Assembly: GCF_001632845.1 (NCBI RefSeq)
Contig: NZ_CP011994.1
Location: forward strand, 2,056,001-2,120,000
Direction: 5' to 3'
Origin: Ectothiorhodospira sp. BSL-9
GTDB taxonomy: Bacteria > Pseudomonadota > Gammaproteobacteria > Ectothiorhodospirales > Ectothiorhodospiraceae
DNA length: 64,000 bases
This document shows positions 44,415 through 53,184 of this stretch, piece by piece (the stretch's first letter is position 1; each line of letters opens with the position of its first letter). The position numbers and the translations under genes are program-made. The notes beneath the pieces are model-generated. The model was not told where the DNA came from. It was given only the letters and a program-made list of their open reading frames with translations, and ran no database searches.

Positions 44415-45572
44415 TTACGAAGCGGCGCGGGGGCCGATCACCAGGACCGCCTTGAGTCCCGCCTTGCCATAGCGGGCCATGCGCTCGAAATCCCGTTGCA
44501 GGATGGGCATGTTCAACGAGTCCAGCCGGGTTTCACCGTTGTCGTAGTCCACGAAGGGGTCGTGCACGTAGATGAAGTGCTCATCAAAGCCGGTGACCAC
44601 CACCCAATGGGGAAACTTCTCACCGTAGATCTGGTAGGAACTGATCAGTACCACGGGGATGCCGCCGGCATCAAAACGTGCCCGCAGGTCCACCGGGGTC
44701 AGGTGCCCGTAGTGTACCGGGATGCCCAGGCCGTGGATCTCGTCCAGCATGTCTTCCTGCACCAGGCGCATCACCTCTTTCTTGTCCTGGCTGCGCACGG
44801 AATCCAGTAAGGGTATCTGTTCGTCACCCAGGGTGAGTTCCACGGAAAAGCCCCGATGGGCCGCCGCCAGGGCCAGCCCGAAAGGCCCGCAACCCCCATG
44901 GCCCGAGGTCATGTAGATGGTGGTGGCCTCCCGCCATAGACGAAGTTCCAGCTTGCGGTCCAGGGTCAGCATCGGATCCTGGGCCTTCATGGCCATCATC
45001 AGGCAGGAAGGTCCACAGGTGAAGTCCAGGGTCTGCTCGTAAAACGGCACGCGGACCATCTCCGGCCGCAGGTCGGCTGCCAGGGATTTCTCGTAACGCC
45101 AGGCATCCATGTGATCTTCGTAGTAGTCGTCATACTCACCGAAACGCCGATAGCCCAGGGACTCGAACAAACACTGCGAGGCCGTGTTGTCCTTGCGGAT
45201 CTCCAGGCGCAGGTACGCGCAGTCCCTGGCCCGGGCAGCGGCTTCGGCCGCCCGCACCAGGTTCCGGCTCAGACCCTGTCCACGGGCGGCAGCATCCAGG
45301 GCGATGGAATACAGCCTTGCGCTTGATGTGCCGCGACTGAACAGCACGAGCACATAACCCACGGGGCCCTTGCCGGTATCGTGCACCAGGGTGTGTGCAT
45401 TGGCCTTGGTCAGCATGTAGCGGAATTGCCGTCGGGAAAGGCGGTCGGTGGGGAAGCAGCGCTGTTCCAGGGCCACCAGGGCAGGGATATCGGACATCCG
45501 GGCAGGCCGGATCACACCCTCCGGGATCCAGGGAGTGTCGGCGCGGGGCAGGGGGGCAGTGGCGTGTTCCAT
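44415..45572 (-). CDS. GNAT acetyltransferase fused to C39-like cysteine peptidase
   Basis: A 385-residue fusion. Residues about 20-165 are a GNAT domain (IRPARMSDIPALVALEQRCF, ALDAAARGQGLSRNLVRAAE, LFESLGYRRFGEY). Residues about 180-380 are a papain-like C39-type peptidase domain with the active Cys in LDFTCGPSCLMMA, His in PHWVVVTGFDEH and Asp in VHDPF. It lies 46 bp upstream of the RimK-type ligase gene on the same strand and probably shares a transcript. Together they look like a make-acetylate-trim system for a peptide, or a modification cycle on a protein tail. That is inference from the known conserved pairing. Confidence 0.9.
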   Translation of the reverse strand: MEHATAPLPRADTPWIPEGVIRPARMSDIPALVALEQRCFPTDRLSRRQFRYMLTKANAHTLVHDTGKGPVGYVLVLFSRGTSSARLYSIALDAAARGQGLSRNLVRAAEAAARARDCAYLRLEIRKDNTASQCLFESLGYRRFGEYDDYYEDHMDAWRYEKSLAADLRPEMVRVPFYEQTLDFTCGPSCLMMAMKAQDPMLTLDRKLELRLWREATTIYMTSGHGGCGPFGLALAAAHRGFSVELTLGDEQIPLLDSVRSQDKKEVMRLVQEDMLDEIHGLGIPVHYGHLTPVDLRARFDAGGIPVVLISSYQIYGEKFPHWVVVTGFDEHFIYVHDPFVDYDNGETRLDSLNMPILQRDFERMARYGKAGLKAVLVIGPRAAS

Positions 45573-45675
45573 GGCATCATCGAGTGGCCGTCAAGCCTTC
45601 AGGATTGGGCATGGCCGGGGTTTCGTCAATTGCCACACGCCGCCGCCGGTCGGCTGGACCGTCCCATGGTCTGCT

Positions 45676-46578
45676 CTAGCGGGAACGTCGCCACCCGGCG
45701 ACGAGCCCGCCCATGACGATGAGCACGCCACCGATCCAGTCCCTGGGCCCCAGCAGCTCGCCGGCCAGCCAGGCGGCCGACACGGCACCGGCCACCAGCT
45801 CGAAGATGAGGATGACCGAGGACTGCCGCACCGGGAGCCAGGTCACGCCCACCTGCACCGTCATGGTCATGGTGGTCATGATCGTCATGCCCACCAGCAG
45901 GGCCGCGGCGATGGTCCATGGGTCCGGCGCAAGACCGATGCCCAGTGTACCCGCAGCCCCCATGGCCAGCAGGGGGGCTCCAGACCAGGCCGCCAGGGTC
46001 TTCACCCGCAGCGGCATCCAATAGGCATGGCGCACCTGGATATTGGTGGCCGCAAAGGCCATGCCCGCCAGCAGGCCCAGCAGGTCTGCCCGGGTCATGG
46101 CCAGGGTGGTGTTGGTGGGCCAGAGCATCACCAGGGCGCCGGTCAGGGCCAGGGCCAGGGCGACCATGGCCTGCGAGGTGAGCGGTTCACGCAGCAGCAG
46201 CCGCGCCAGGACCACGGCCCAAAGCGGAGAGAGATAAAAGAACAGCAATACCCTGACCACGTCGCCCTCGATCACGCCCAGGGAGAAGGCGGTGCCCGAC
46301 AGCGCCGAGGTGAGCGCAATGCCGGCAAAACGTCCGGGGTGACGCCGCACCCATCCGACATGATGGCGCGCCACCACCAGGCCCACCAGGCAGGCACCCA
46401 GATAGATGAAGGCCACCGACCAAAGACCATGCAGGCCGGCCTGCTCCAGCCAGCGCAGCGGGATCCAGAAACAACCCCACAACCCGGCGCCGATGAGCAG
46501 GGCACCCACGGCCATGCCCTGACCGGGACCTTGCTGGCTCAAGGTGAAAGTGTCGTGGGCGGCGTTGTGGGTGGACAT
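45676..46578 (-). CDS. EamA/DMT-family transporter
   Basis: A 300-residue inner-membrane protein with about ten transmembrane helices in two EamA halves (GALLIGAGLWGCFWIPLRWLE ... and GLLAGMAFAATNIQVRHAYW ...). The last helix ends DWIGGVLIVMGGLVAGWRRSR. Such proteins export amino acids or other metabolites; the substrate cannot be told from sequence. I start it at ATG 46578, with AAGG 9 nt upstream on the minus strand; the open frame continues to 46761 through the REP and inverted-repeat elements, which is not coding. Confidence 0.88.
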   Translation of the reverse strand: MSTHNAAHDTFTLSQQGPGQGMAVGALLIGAGLWGCFWIPLRWLEQAGLHGLWSVAFIYLGACLVGLVVARHHVGWVRRHPGRFAGIALTSALSGTAFSLGVIEGDVVRVLLFFYLSPLWAVVLARLLLREPLTSQAMVALALALTGALVMLWPTNTTLAMTRADLLGLLAGMAFAATNIQVRHAYWMPLRVKTLAAWSGAPLLAMGAAGTLGIGLAPDPWTIAAALLVGMTIMTTMTMTVQVGVTWLPVRQSSVILIFELVAGAVSAAWLAGELLGPRDWIGGVLIVMGGLVAGWRRSR

Positions 46579-46628
46579 CAAATACTGGCCTTGTGATTGA
46601 GGCGGGAACCGCGAGTCGCTAAGCCCTC

Positions 46629-46654
46629 GTGGGAGCGGCCCCTGGCCGCGAAGG
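46629..46654 (+). repeat. REP-like palindrome
   Basis: GTGGGAGCGGCC-CCT-GGCCGCGAAGG, the same REP family as at 915-940, 2183-2210 and 2404-2431, here without the 115-bp core. It lies upstream of the EamA gene, next to the GGGGACAGACACC inverted repeat. Confidence 0.8.
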
Positions 46655-46659
46655 GTTTG

Positions 46660-46720
46660 CGAAAAGGCGAAAAGGGGACAGACACCTTTTTGAAAAAAAG
46701 GTGTCTGTCCCCTTTTTTTG
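46660..46720. repeat. Inverted repeat with GGGGACAGACACC arms, copy 2
   Basis: Arms AAAAGGGGACAGACACCTTTTT and its reverse complement separated by a few A, the same motif as at 9682-9768. It lies just 3' of the DUF3634-like gene, and a U-rich arm could terminate it on the minus strand. Confidence 0.8.
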
Positions 46721-46723
46721 CTT

Positions 46724-47056
46724 CTAACCGGCGGCGCGGCGGCCGCCGCCACCGTTGCCACCTGGGGGAGGGGTCCAGACGTTTCTAAACGGCTGGTGGG
46801 TGTGTTCGGGGATGTCTCGGGAGAAGCTCAGCCGGATACCCTGTCCGGAGCGGATGCCGCGGATCCGGCCCTGTTTGATGCCGTACATGCGGGCTACATC
46901 CCCACAGCCCCGCAAGAAATCCGGCGGTGGCGTGCCACGCTGCGCCTGGGCCTTGCCGTCCTGGAGCTTCACCACAAAGGCGATCCGCGCATGCCAGATG
47001 AGCAGGCCCGCGCCCAGGGCGAGGATGGCGAACATGAGCAGCAGTGGCATCAGCAT
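46724..47056 (-). CDS. DUF3634-like small membrane-anchored protein
   Basis: A 110-residue protein with one N-terminal transmembrane helix (residues 2-20) and a small cytoplasmic or periplasmic domain containing IAFVVKLQDGKAQAQRGTPP, FLRGCGDVARMYGI, GRIRGIRSG and LSFSRDIPEHTHQPFRNVW. The last pattern is characteristic of the DUF3634 family as I remember it. The tail is Gly-rich. Function is unknown. It is isolated, with the EamA gene on the same strand beyond the repeats and a divergent lipoprotein gene 148 bp upstream. Confidence 0.7.
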   Translation of the reverse strand: MLMPLLLMFAILALGAGLLIWHARIAFVVKLQDGKAQAQRGTPPPDFLRGCGDVARMYGIKQGRIRGIRSGQGIRLSFSRDIPEHTHQPFRNVWTPPPGGNGGGGRRAAG

Positions 47057-47204
47057 GGCAGGGCGTCAGGGTTCGTGTTTGGGTAACCGCGCACGATCGC
47101 ACGGCTCGGCCCGGGTTCGCAAGCTGTGGTCCAATCCCTGCTTAAACAGGGCCCACTTGCGTTAAGCTGAGGGTTCATCTTCCCCGGCTCACTGGAGTCT
47201 TTCC

Positions 47205-47693
47205 ATGCTCATCACACGACGTCGTCTCCTGCTGGCTTCCGGTGCCCTGTTGCTGAGCGGTTGCGCGGCCATGCGCAGTGACTTCGAGACGCCGTCGGTG
47301 AGCCTGGAGTCCTTTCGTGCCGTGCCCAACCAGGGCATGGCGCCACGGTTTGCCCTGGGCCTGCGGGTGGTCAACCCCAACCCGGCCAGCCTGCCCCTGC
47401 GGGGGATGAGCTATGCTGTGGATTTCGAGGGGCACCAGTTGATCACCGGTGTGGCCAGCGACCTTGAGACCATCCCGGCGTTTGGTGAGTCGCGCTTCGA
47501 GGTGGAGGCGGGGCTGGATCTCATCAACAGCCTGCGCCTGCTCAATGATCTGATGGCCCGCGCCGATCGCGATCACCTGAACTACAAGGTGCGGGCACGG
47601 CTGGACGCAGGTGGTTTCAGCCGCTTGATCACCATGGAGGAAACGGGTCAGATTCCCATCTCCGCCCTGAGTGGTCGGCCGGCACCACGGTGA
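47205..47693 (+). CDS. LEA type 2-like lipoprotein
   Basis: A 162-residue predicted lipoprotein. The N-terminus MLITRRRLLLASGALLLSGC has a twin-arginine-like start and a lipobox with Cys at residue 20. The rest is a WHy/LEA14-type beta sandwich (PRFALGLRVVNPNPASLPLRGMSYAVDFEG). Family members are linked to desiccation and osmotic stress protection but no activity is proven. The arfB gene follows 6 bp downstream and is probably co-transcribed. Confidence 0.85.
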   Translation: MLITRRRLLLASGALLLSGCAAMRSDFETPSVSLESFRAVPNQGMAPRFALGLRVVNPNPASLPLRGMSYAVDFEGHQLITGVASDLETIPAFGESRFEVEAGLDLINSLRLLNDLMARADRDHLNYKVRARLDAGGFSRLITMEETGQIPISALSGRPAPR

Positions 47694-47699
47694 GTTGTC

Positions 47700-48116
47700 A
47701 TGCTGCATATTTCCAACAATGTGACCCTGGGCGACTGGGAGGTGGAGATCAGCCAGATCCGCGCTCAGGGGGCGGGCGGTCAGAACGTGAACAAGGTGGC
47801 CTCGGCGGTACACCTGCGCTTTGATATTCAGCGTTCTTCGCTGCCGCGCTTGTACAAGGATCGGTTGCTGCGCATGTCGGATCAGCGTATCAGCAAGGAT
47901 GGGGTGGTCATCATCAAGGCACAGCGTTTCCGCACCCTGGAACAGAACCGCGAGGATGCTCTGGAGCGCCTGCGGGATCTGATCCAGGAGGCAGGGCGGC
48001 CAGTGAAGAAGCGCAAGCCCACGCGGCCCACGCTGGCCTCCAAACGGCGACGTCTGGAGAAGAAGGTTCAGCGGGGACGGACGAAGGCGTTACGGGGGCC
48101 CATCAAGTCGGATTGA
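47700..48116 (+). CDS. arfB: Alternative ribosome-rescue peptidyl-tRNA hydrolase ArfB
   Basis: Releases nascent chains from ribosomes stalled on non-stop mRNAs. The 138-residue length, the GGQ catalytic motif in IRAQGAGGQNVNKVASAVHLRF (shown as residues about 20-41) and a basic, Lys/Arg-rich C-terminal tail (RPTLASKRRRLEKKVQRGRT) that enters the mRNA channel are all as in YaeJ/ArfB. It lacks the domains of RF1/RF2, so it is not a truncated release factor. It follows the LEA-like lipoprotein gene by 6 bp. Confidence 0.95.
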   Translation: MLHISNNVTLGDWEVEISQIRAQGAGGQNVNKVASAVHLRFDIQRSSLPRLYKDRLLRMSDQRISKDGVVIIKAQRFRTLEQNREDALERLRDLIQEAGRPVKKRKPTRPTLASKRRRLEKKVQRGRTKALRGPIKSD

Positions 48117-48201
48117 GCCCGATGCCCTTCTGCCATCGACGGCCCTCACCCTGCCGGCTTTTATCCCATCAACCCCCGCTGATTCGTTAAACTTCGCCAC
48201 C

Positions 48202-49395
48202 ATGCCGACCGCCCATCCCCACTATGACGTCCTCATCATCGGCGCCGGTGCCGCCGGCCTCATGTGCGCCGGGGTGGCCGGGCAACGGGGCCAGCGCGTG
48301 CTGGTGCTGGACCATGCCAACAAGCCGGGCAAGAAGATCCTCATGTCCGGCGGCGGGCGCTGCAACTTCACCAACCTGCACTGCACCGCCGAGGATTTCA
48401 TCAGCGCCAACCCCCACTTCGCCAAATCCGCCCTGAGCCGTTTTACCCCCTGGGACTTCATTGCCCTGGTGGAGCGCTACGGCATTCCCTACCACGAACG
48501 GGAACACGGCCAACTGTTCTGCGACCGCTCCGCCAAGGACATCCTCAACATGCTGCTGGCGGAATGCGAGGTCGGTAATGTGGAGGTCCGCACCCGCACC
48601 GCCATCAAGGATGTGCGCATCGGCGCGCCCCATCAGGTGGACACACCAACGGGCACCGTGCAGGCCGACGCCCTGGTGATTGCCACCGGGGGCTATTCCA
48701 TTCCCACCATGGGGGCCACCGGGTTCGGCTTTGACCTGGCCCGATCCCTGGATATCCCCGTGCGCCCCACACGCCCCGGGCTGGTGCCCCTCACGCTGGA
48801 GGGCAAGGCCCTCAAACGCCTGGAGGACCTGAGCGGCATCGCCCTGGACGCCGAGGCAGGGTTTGATGGCCAGTGCTTTCGGGAGAACCTGCTGTTCACC
48901 CACCGGGGGCTGAGCGGTCCGGCGGTGTTGCAGGTGTCGTCCTACTGGGAGCCGGGGCAGCCGGTGGAGATTGATCTGTTTCCGGGCGTGAATCTGGGCG
49001 ATCACATCCGTAGCGTGCGTACGCAACGTCCGAAGATGGAATTGAAGACCCTGCTGGGAGAGCGGCTCACCCGACGGGTGGCGCAACGCTGGTGTGATCT
49101 TTGGGTGGAGAGCAAGCCCCTGGATCAGCTCAGTGACGAGGACATTGCCCAGGTGGAGCGGGTGTGCCAGTCATGGCAGGTGTGGCCGTCGGCCACCGAG
49201 GGGTATCGCGTGGCGGAGGTTACGGTGGGCGGGGTGGATACGGACGCCCTGTCCTCCAAGACCCTTGAATGCCGGGCCTATCCAGGGCTGTATTTCATTG
49301 GCGAGGTGGTGGATGTCACCGGCCATCTGGGCGGCTTCAACTTCCAGTGGGCCTGGGCATCCGGTCATGCGGCGGGCTGTGCGCTGGCCGGATAG
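48202..49395 (+). CDS. HI0933/YhiN-family flavoprotein (BaiN-like)
   Basis: A 397-residue FAD-dependent oxidoreductase. The N-terminal dinucleotide fold is DVLIIGAGAAGLMCAGVAG, followed by KKILMSGGGRCNFTN, the family signature. A second FAD segment is LVIATGGYSIPTMGATGFGFDLA, and the C-terminal GEVVDVTGHLGGFNFQWAWASG block closes the FAD site. E. coli relatives have no firmly established role; the BaiN name comes from bile-acid 7-dehydroxylating bacteria and should not be transferred. It is convergent with the DUF2058 gene. Confidence 0.92.
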   Translation: MPTAHPHYDVLIIGAGAAGLMCAGVAGQRGQRVLVLDHANKPGKKILMSGGGRCNFTNLHCTAEDFISANPHFAKSALSRFTPWDFIALVERYGIPYHEREHGQLFCDRSAKDILNMLLAECEVGNVEVRTRTAIKDVRIGAPHQVDTPTGTVQADALVIATGGYSIPTMGATGFGFDLARSLDIPVRPTRPGLVPLTLEGKALKRLEDLSGIALDAEAGFDGQCFRENLLFTHRGLSGPAVLQVSSYWEPGQPVEIDLFPGVNLGDHIRSVRTQRPKMELKTLLGERLTRRVAQRWCDLWVESKPLDQLSDEDIAQVERVCQSWQVWPSATEGYRVAEVTVGGVDTDALSSKTLECRAYPGLYFIGEVVDVTGHLGGFNFQWAWASGHAAGCALAG

Positions 49396-49416
49396 CCCGC
49401 CTGGCATGGTTGAAGC

Positions 49417-49965
49417 TCACCACATCAGGTCATCCGGTATCTCGTAACCGGCGTAGGGGTCGTCCTCTTCCCTGGCCTTGTCCCGGGGTTCGGGGTCATT
49501 GCAGACCACCACCCGGTCGGCATCGCGTTCGGCGATCTTGTCGGCCCCTTCCCGGGTCACCACCTCGTAGCCATCCCCCAGGGTGACAATGGCCATGCGC
49601 CCGTTGCCCAGTCGATCCCGTTGTTCCGGGGTGACGTGCAGATGGCGAATCAACTTGCCGTGCTGGAAGTTGTAGGGGATGTCGCCACCTTCCCGATCCT
49701 GGCGATGGGCGTCGATCAACTGCCGGATCTGCGCCTCCAGCGCCTTGCGCTCGGCAGCCTCCTTTTGCTGGCGGTTCAGCTCGCGTGAGCGTTCCGCCTC
49801 CCGGCGCCGGGCCTCTTCGGCGGCGCTGGGCTGAGCCGGTTCCGCCGTGGCCGCGCCCTTGCCCTTCTTCTTCTTCTTCTTGGGCGAGGCATGCCGCGCC
49901 TGCTTGAGTTTTTTCTCATCCACCAGCCCCGCTTTCAGGAGCTGTTCGTGCAGGGAGTTGGCCAT
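49417..49965 (-). CDS. DUF2058 family protein (YaiL-like)
   Basis: A 182-residue soluble protein. The N-terminus ANSLHEQLLKAGLVDEKKLKQA, a Lys-rich patch (SPKKKKKKGKG), a long charged helix (ARRREAERSRELNRQQKEAAERKA region) and the C-terminal IPYNFQHGKLIRHLHVT ... GRMAIVTLGDGYEVV block are typical of DUF2058. The family has been linked to nucleic-acid binding because of the basic region, but no function is established. It is convergent with the flavoprotein gene and divergent from the osmoprotectant importer. Confidence 0.9.
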   Translation of the reverse strand: MANSLHEQLLKAGLVDEKKLKQARHASPKKKKKKGKGAATAEPAQPSAAEEARRREAERSRELNRQQKEAAERKALEAQIRQLIDAHRQDREGGDIPYNFQHGKLIRHLHVTPEQRDRLGNGRMAIVTLGDGYEVVTREGADKIAERDADRVVVCNDPEPRDKAREEDDPYAGYEIPDDLMW

Positions 49966-50163
49966 GGGACTTATCCGAGGGTGTTGGCTGAAGAAAAAAT
50001 CCTCATTCTACGCCGTCCGCCCGAGCAGGGGCCAGCCCGGATCAACCCCTGGATGGGGACTCGCTGGACGTGTTCCCGGGTGAGCGGGAAGGGCCCCGAA
50101 AGCTGGAGTCGACCACAAGGCGGCCCTTATACTCCCGCCAGATCCACAATCAATGGAACACCC

Positions 50164-51075
50164 ATGTCTCGCTTCATGAAAGGACTGTTTGCGCTGGCGC
50201 TTGGTGCCCTTTGCGCCGTTTCCGTGGCCCAGGCCGGCAAGCCGGTGGTGGTGTCTTCGAAGATTGATACCGAGGGTGCCGTGCTGGGTCAGATCATCCT
50301 CCAGCGGCTTGAGGCGGGTGGCATCGAAGTTCGTGATCGGCTGCAGTTGGGGGGCACGAGTATCGTGCGCGGGGCATTGAATTCCGGGGACATCGACATC
50401 TACCCCGAATACACCGGCAACGGTGCCTTCTTCTTCGACATGACCGACAGCGACGTTTGGCATGACGCCGAACAGGCCTACGCCACCGTGCGCGAGCGGG
50501 ATGCGGAAAACGGCTTGATCTGGCTCACTCCGGCCGATGCCAACAATACCTGGGCCATGAGTGTGCGCGGTGATCTGGCCCGGGCTCAGGGTCTCGTCAC
50601 GCTGGAGGACCTGGCCGATTATCTCAATGGGGGAGGGGACTTCAGGTTTGCCGCCAGCGCCGAGTTTGTCGAGTCGGAGCAGGCCCTGCCGGCCTTCCAG
50701 TCGGCCTATGGATTCGAACTGCGGTCGGATCAGCTGCTGGTGCTGTCGGGGGGTAATACGGCAGCCACCATGCGCGCTGCCGCCCGTCAGACCAGTGGTG
50801 TCAATGCCGCCATGACCTACGGTACCGACGGTGGTATTCAGGCCCTGGATCTGGTGGTGCTGGAGGATACCCTGGGTGTGCAGCCGGTTTACCAGCCGGC
50901 GCCGGTGGTCCGGCAGACGGTTCTTGAAGCCCACCCGGAGATTGCTGAGCTGCTGGAGCCCGTGTTCCGGGCGCTGGATATGGAGACCCTGCAGCACCTC
51001 AATGGCCAGGTGGCGGTGCAGGGGGTGTCTCCCCGGCGTGTGGCGGCTGATTTCCTCGCGGACCTGAACGAGTAA
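50164..51075 (+). CDS. osmF: Osmoprotectant ABC importer, substrate-binding protein (OsmF/YehZ type)
   Basis: Periplasmic protein that captures a quaternary-ammonium compatible solute (glycine betaine or choline class) for the importer encoded downstream. From ATG 50164 it has 303 residues with a signal peptide ending at AQA-GK. The OpuAC/ProX-type fold is shown by VVSSKIDTEGAVLGQIILQ, GDIDIYPEYTGNGAFFF (the classic YPEYTG motif) and MTYGTDGGIQALDLVVLED. A TATACT hexamer at 50129-50134 may be its -10. The gene order binding protein / long permease / ATPase / short permease matches yehZYXW. Confidence 0.9.
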   Translation: MSRFMKGLFALALGALCAVSVAQAGKPVVVSSKIDTEGAVLGQIILQRLEAGGIEVRDRLQLGGTSIVRGALNSGDIDIYPEYTGNGAFFFDMTDSDVWHDAEQAYATVRERDAENGLIWLTPADANNTWAMSVRGDLARAQGLVTLEDLADYLNGGGDFRFAASAEFVESEQALPAFQSAYGFELRSDQLLVLSGGNTAATMRAAARQTSGVNAAMTYGTDGGIQALDLVVLEDTLGVQPVYQPAPVVRQTVLEAHPEIAELLEPVFRALDMETLQHLNGQVAVQGVSPRRVAADFLADLNE

Positions 51076-51082
51076 ATCACCC

Positions 51083-52246
51083 ATGGTCCATGAAGCCAGG
51101 CCCAATCGGGTCCTGGTCAGCCTGATGAGTCTGGGGCTATTGGCCTGGCTGGGACTGGATGCCCTCAGCGTGGCCCCCAACCGGCTGGTGCAGGGAACGC
51201 CCCTGAGTCCGGTTGAGGCCCTGGGGTGGATGGTCACGCTGCTGGGGTCCGTGTCCATGGCCTGCGTGGTGTGGCTGGCCTGGCGCCCCACCTCTGCCAG
51301 GCTCTGGACAGCCCTGGGGCTGGTGATGGGGCTGCTGGTGGCCATGCCCCTGTGGTTGTCCGGTGCTGTTGTGGCCGTGCTGGACCCGGATATGCCTCAG
51401 GCGCGGGTGGGCATCGGCCCCGGTCTCTGGGTGCTGCTGTTCCTGTGGTTGCTGGTGCTGGTGGAGTTGCGCATTCGCTTGGGGCTGCGCCGCGTGTGGG
51501 TGTGGAGCCTGCTGTCGTTCATCATCCTGATCTGGGGGGTGGCCTTGAGCCAATGGCTCACGCCGCTGGCGCTGGTTCAGGAATACCAGGCCCGCAGCGA
51601 GCAATTCCTGGAAGCCGTGCTCTATCACCTGGCATTGGTGGGGGCGGCGGTGGGCGCCAGCCTGGTGATTGGCCTGGGCCTGGCGTTGGCGATGCGTCGT
51701 TTCGATGGTCTGCGGCGCCTGGGGTTCGGGGTGCTGAACTCCCTGCAGACCATTCCCAGCCTTGCCCTGTTCGGGCTTTTGCTGGCGCCACTGGCCTGGT
51801 TGGGCAATCAGGTGCAATGGTTGGGTGCCCTGGGCGTGAGCGGGATTGGCTGGGCTCCCGCCTGGCTGGCCCTGGTGGCGTACAGCCTGCTGCCCATGGT
51901 GCGCAATACTTACGTGGCCCTGGAAGGGGTGGATCCGGGCGTGATCGAATCGGCCCGCGGTATGGGTATGAGCCCTTTGCAGGTCTTTTTCCAGGTGCGC
52001 CTGCCGCTGGCCCTGCCGGTGATGCTGGAGGGCATCCGTATCACCACCGTTCAAGCCATCGGCCTGACGGCCGTGGCAGCCCTCATCGGCGCCGGTGGGC
52101 TGGGCACCTTCATCTTTCAGGGGCTGGGGCAGGCGGCGATGGACCTGGTGCTGCTGGGGGCGCTGCCCATCATCGCCATGGCGCTGGTGGCCGATGCCCT
52201 GCTGGGCGCCCTGGCGGAACGAATGCGACGGCGGGAGGCCTCATGA
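51083..52246 (+). CDS. yehY: Osmoprotectant ABC importer, long permease (YehY type)
   Basis: A 387-residue inner-membrane protein. Residues about 10-165 contain four extra helices typical of YehY. The binding-protein-dependent transport domain is at about 175-380, with the EAA-loop IESARGMGMSPLQVFFQVRLPLALPVMLEG (residues about 291-320). It forms the channel with the short permease. It starts 7 bp after the binding-protein stop and overlaps the ATPase gene by 4 bp (ATGA), so the four genes are one operon. Saline habitat fits, but substrate identity is inferred. Confidence 0.88.
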   Translation: MVHEARPNRVLVSLMSLGLLAWLGLDALSVAPNRLVQGTPLSPVEALGWMVTLLGSVSMACVVWLAWRPTSARLWTALGLVMGLLVAMPLWLSGAVVAVLDPDMPQARVGIGPGLWVLLFLWLLVLVELRIRLGLRRVWVWSLLSFIILIWGVALSQWLTPLALVQEYQARSEQFLEAVLYHLALVGAAVGASLVIGLGLALAMRRFDGLRRLGFGVLNSLQTIPSLALFGLLLAPLAWLGNQVQWLGALGVSGIGWAPAWLALVAYSLLPMVRNTYVALEGVDPGVIESARGMGMSPLQVFFQVRLPLALPVMLEGIRITTVQAIGLTAVAALIGAGGLGTFIFQGLGQAAMDLVLLGALPIIAMALVADALLGALAERMRRREAS

Positions 52247-53184
52247 TCGAGCTCTTTGACGTAACCCGGCGGTTTGGCGACGAGACGGCGGTGGACCGCA
52301 TCTCGCTGCGGGTGGAACGGGGTGAGTTCTGTGTGCTGGTGGGGACTTCCGGCTGCGGCAAGTCCACCACCCTGCGCATGATCAACCGGCTCATCGAGCA
52401 CAGCGAGGGTGAGATCCATCTGGACGGTCAACCGATCCGGGATTTCCAGGAGGATCAGTTGCGCCGCCGCATCGGCTATGCCATCCAGAGTACCGGGCTG
52501 TTTCCCCACTGGACGGTGGGTCGGAATATCGGGCTGGTGCCCCGCCTGCTGCAGTGGCCCGGGTCACGCATTCAGGAACGGGTGGAGGCGCTGATGGACT
52601 TGCTGGGGCTGCCGCCGGAGTTTGCCCACAAGTACCCGCACCAGTTGTCCGGCGGCCAGGCCCAGCGCGTAGGGGTGGCACGGGCTCTGGCAGCCGACCC
52701 GGAGATTCTGTTGATGGATGAGCCTTTCGGGGCCCTGGATCCCATCACCCGCCAGACCCTGCAAGGGGAGCTGCGCGACCTCCAGCATCGCCTGGACAAG
52801 ACCATCGTCTTCGTCACCCACGACATGGACGAGGCCCTGACACTGGCCGATCGGCTGGTGGTGATGCACGCGGGGCGCATCGTGCAGCAGGGCAGCCCCA
52901 CTGAACTGCTGCGGGCACCGGCGGATGATTTCGTGGCGTCCTTGCTGGGCGGGGATGATCGGGGGCTCAAGGAGGCGGCTCTGATTCGGGTGGAGGAGCG
53001 CATGCTGCCTGTCACACGGGAGGCCGAAGGTGCGCCGAGGGTGCGTCGGCACGCCACGGTGAACCAGGCCCTGTCACTGATGCTGTGGCATCACACACGG
53101 CATCTGCTCGTGGTGGATGAGGGCGACTCTCTTGTGGGGCAACTCTCCTTGGATGTACTGCTGCACAAGGCATGTCATGAGTGA
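52243..53184 (+). CDS. yehX: Osmoprotectant ABC importer, ATPase (YehX type)
   Basis: A 313-residue ATPase. Walker A GTSGCGKSTT, signature LSGGQAQRVGVARAL, Walker B ILLMDEPFGALD and H-loop VTHDMDEAL are all present. After residue about 240 a single CBS-like half (ATVNQALSLMLWHHTRHLLVVDEGDSLVGQLSLD) replaces the full CBS pair found in many OpuA-type ATPases, where it senses ionic strength. It overlaps both neighbours (4 bp upstream, 8 bp downstream), consistent with coupled translation of a fixed-stoichiometry complex. Confidence 0.9.
   Translation: MIELFDVTRRFGDETAVDRISLRVERGEFCVLVGTSGCGKSTTLRMINRLIEHSEGEIHLDGQPIRDFQEDQLRRRIGYAIQSTGLFPHWTVGRNIGLVPRLLQWPGSRIQERVEALMDLLGLPPEFAHKYPHQLSGGQAQRVGVARALAADPEILLMDEPFGALDPITRQTLQGELRDLQHRLDKTIVFVTHDMDEALTLADRLVVMHAGRIVQQGSPTELLRAPADDFVASLLGGDDRGLKEAALIRVEERMLPVTREAEGAPRVRRHATVNQALSLMLWHHTRHLLVVDEGDSLVGQLSLDVLLHKACHE

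Noticed and set aside
51226-52242. Upstream extension of the YehX-type ATPase frame
   Set aside because: Lies inside the long permease gene; ATG 52243 overlaps the permease stop and begins the conserved ABC sequence.
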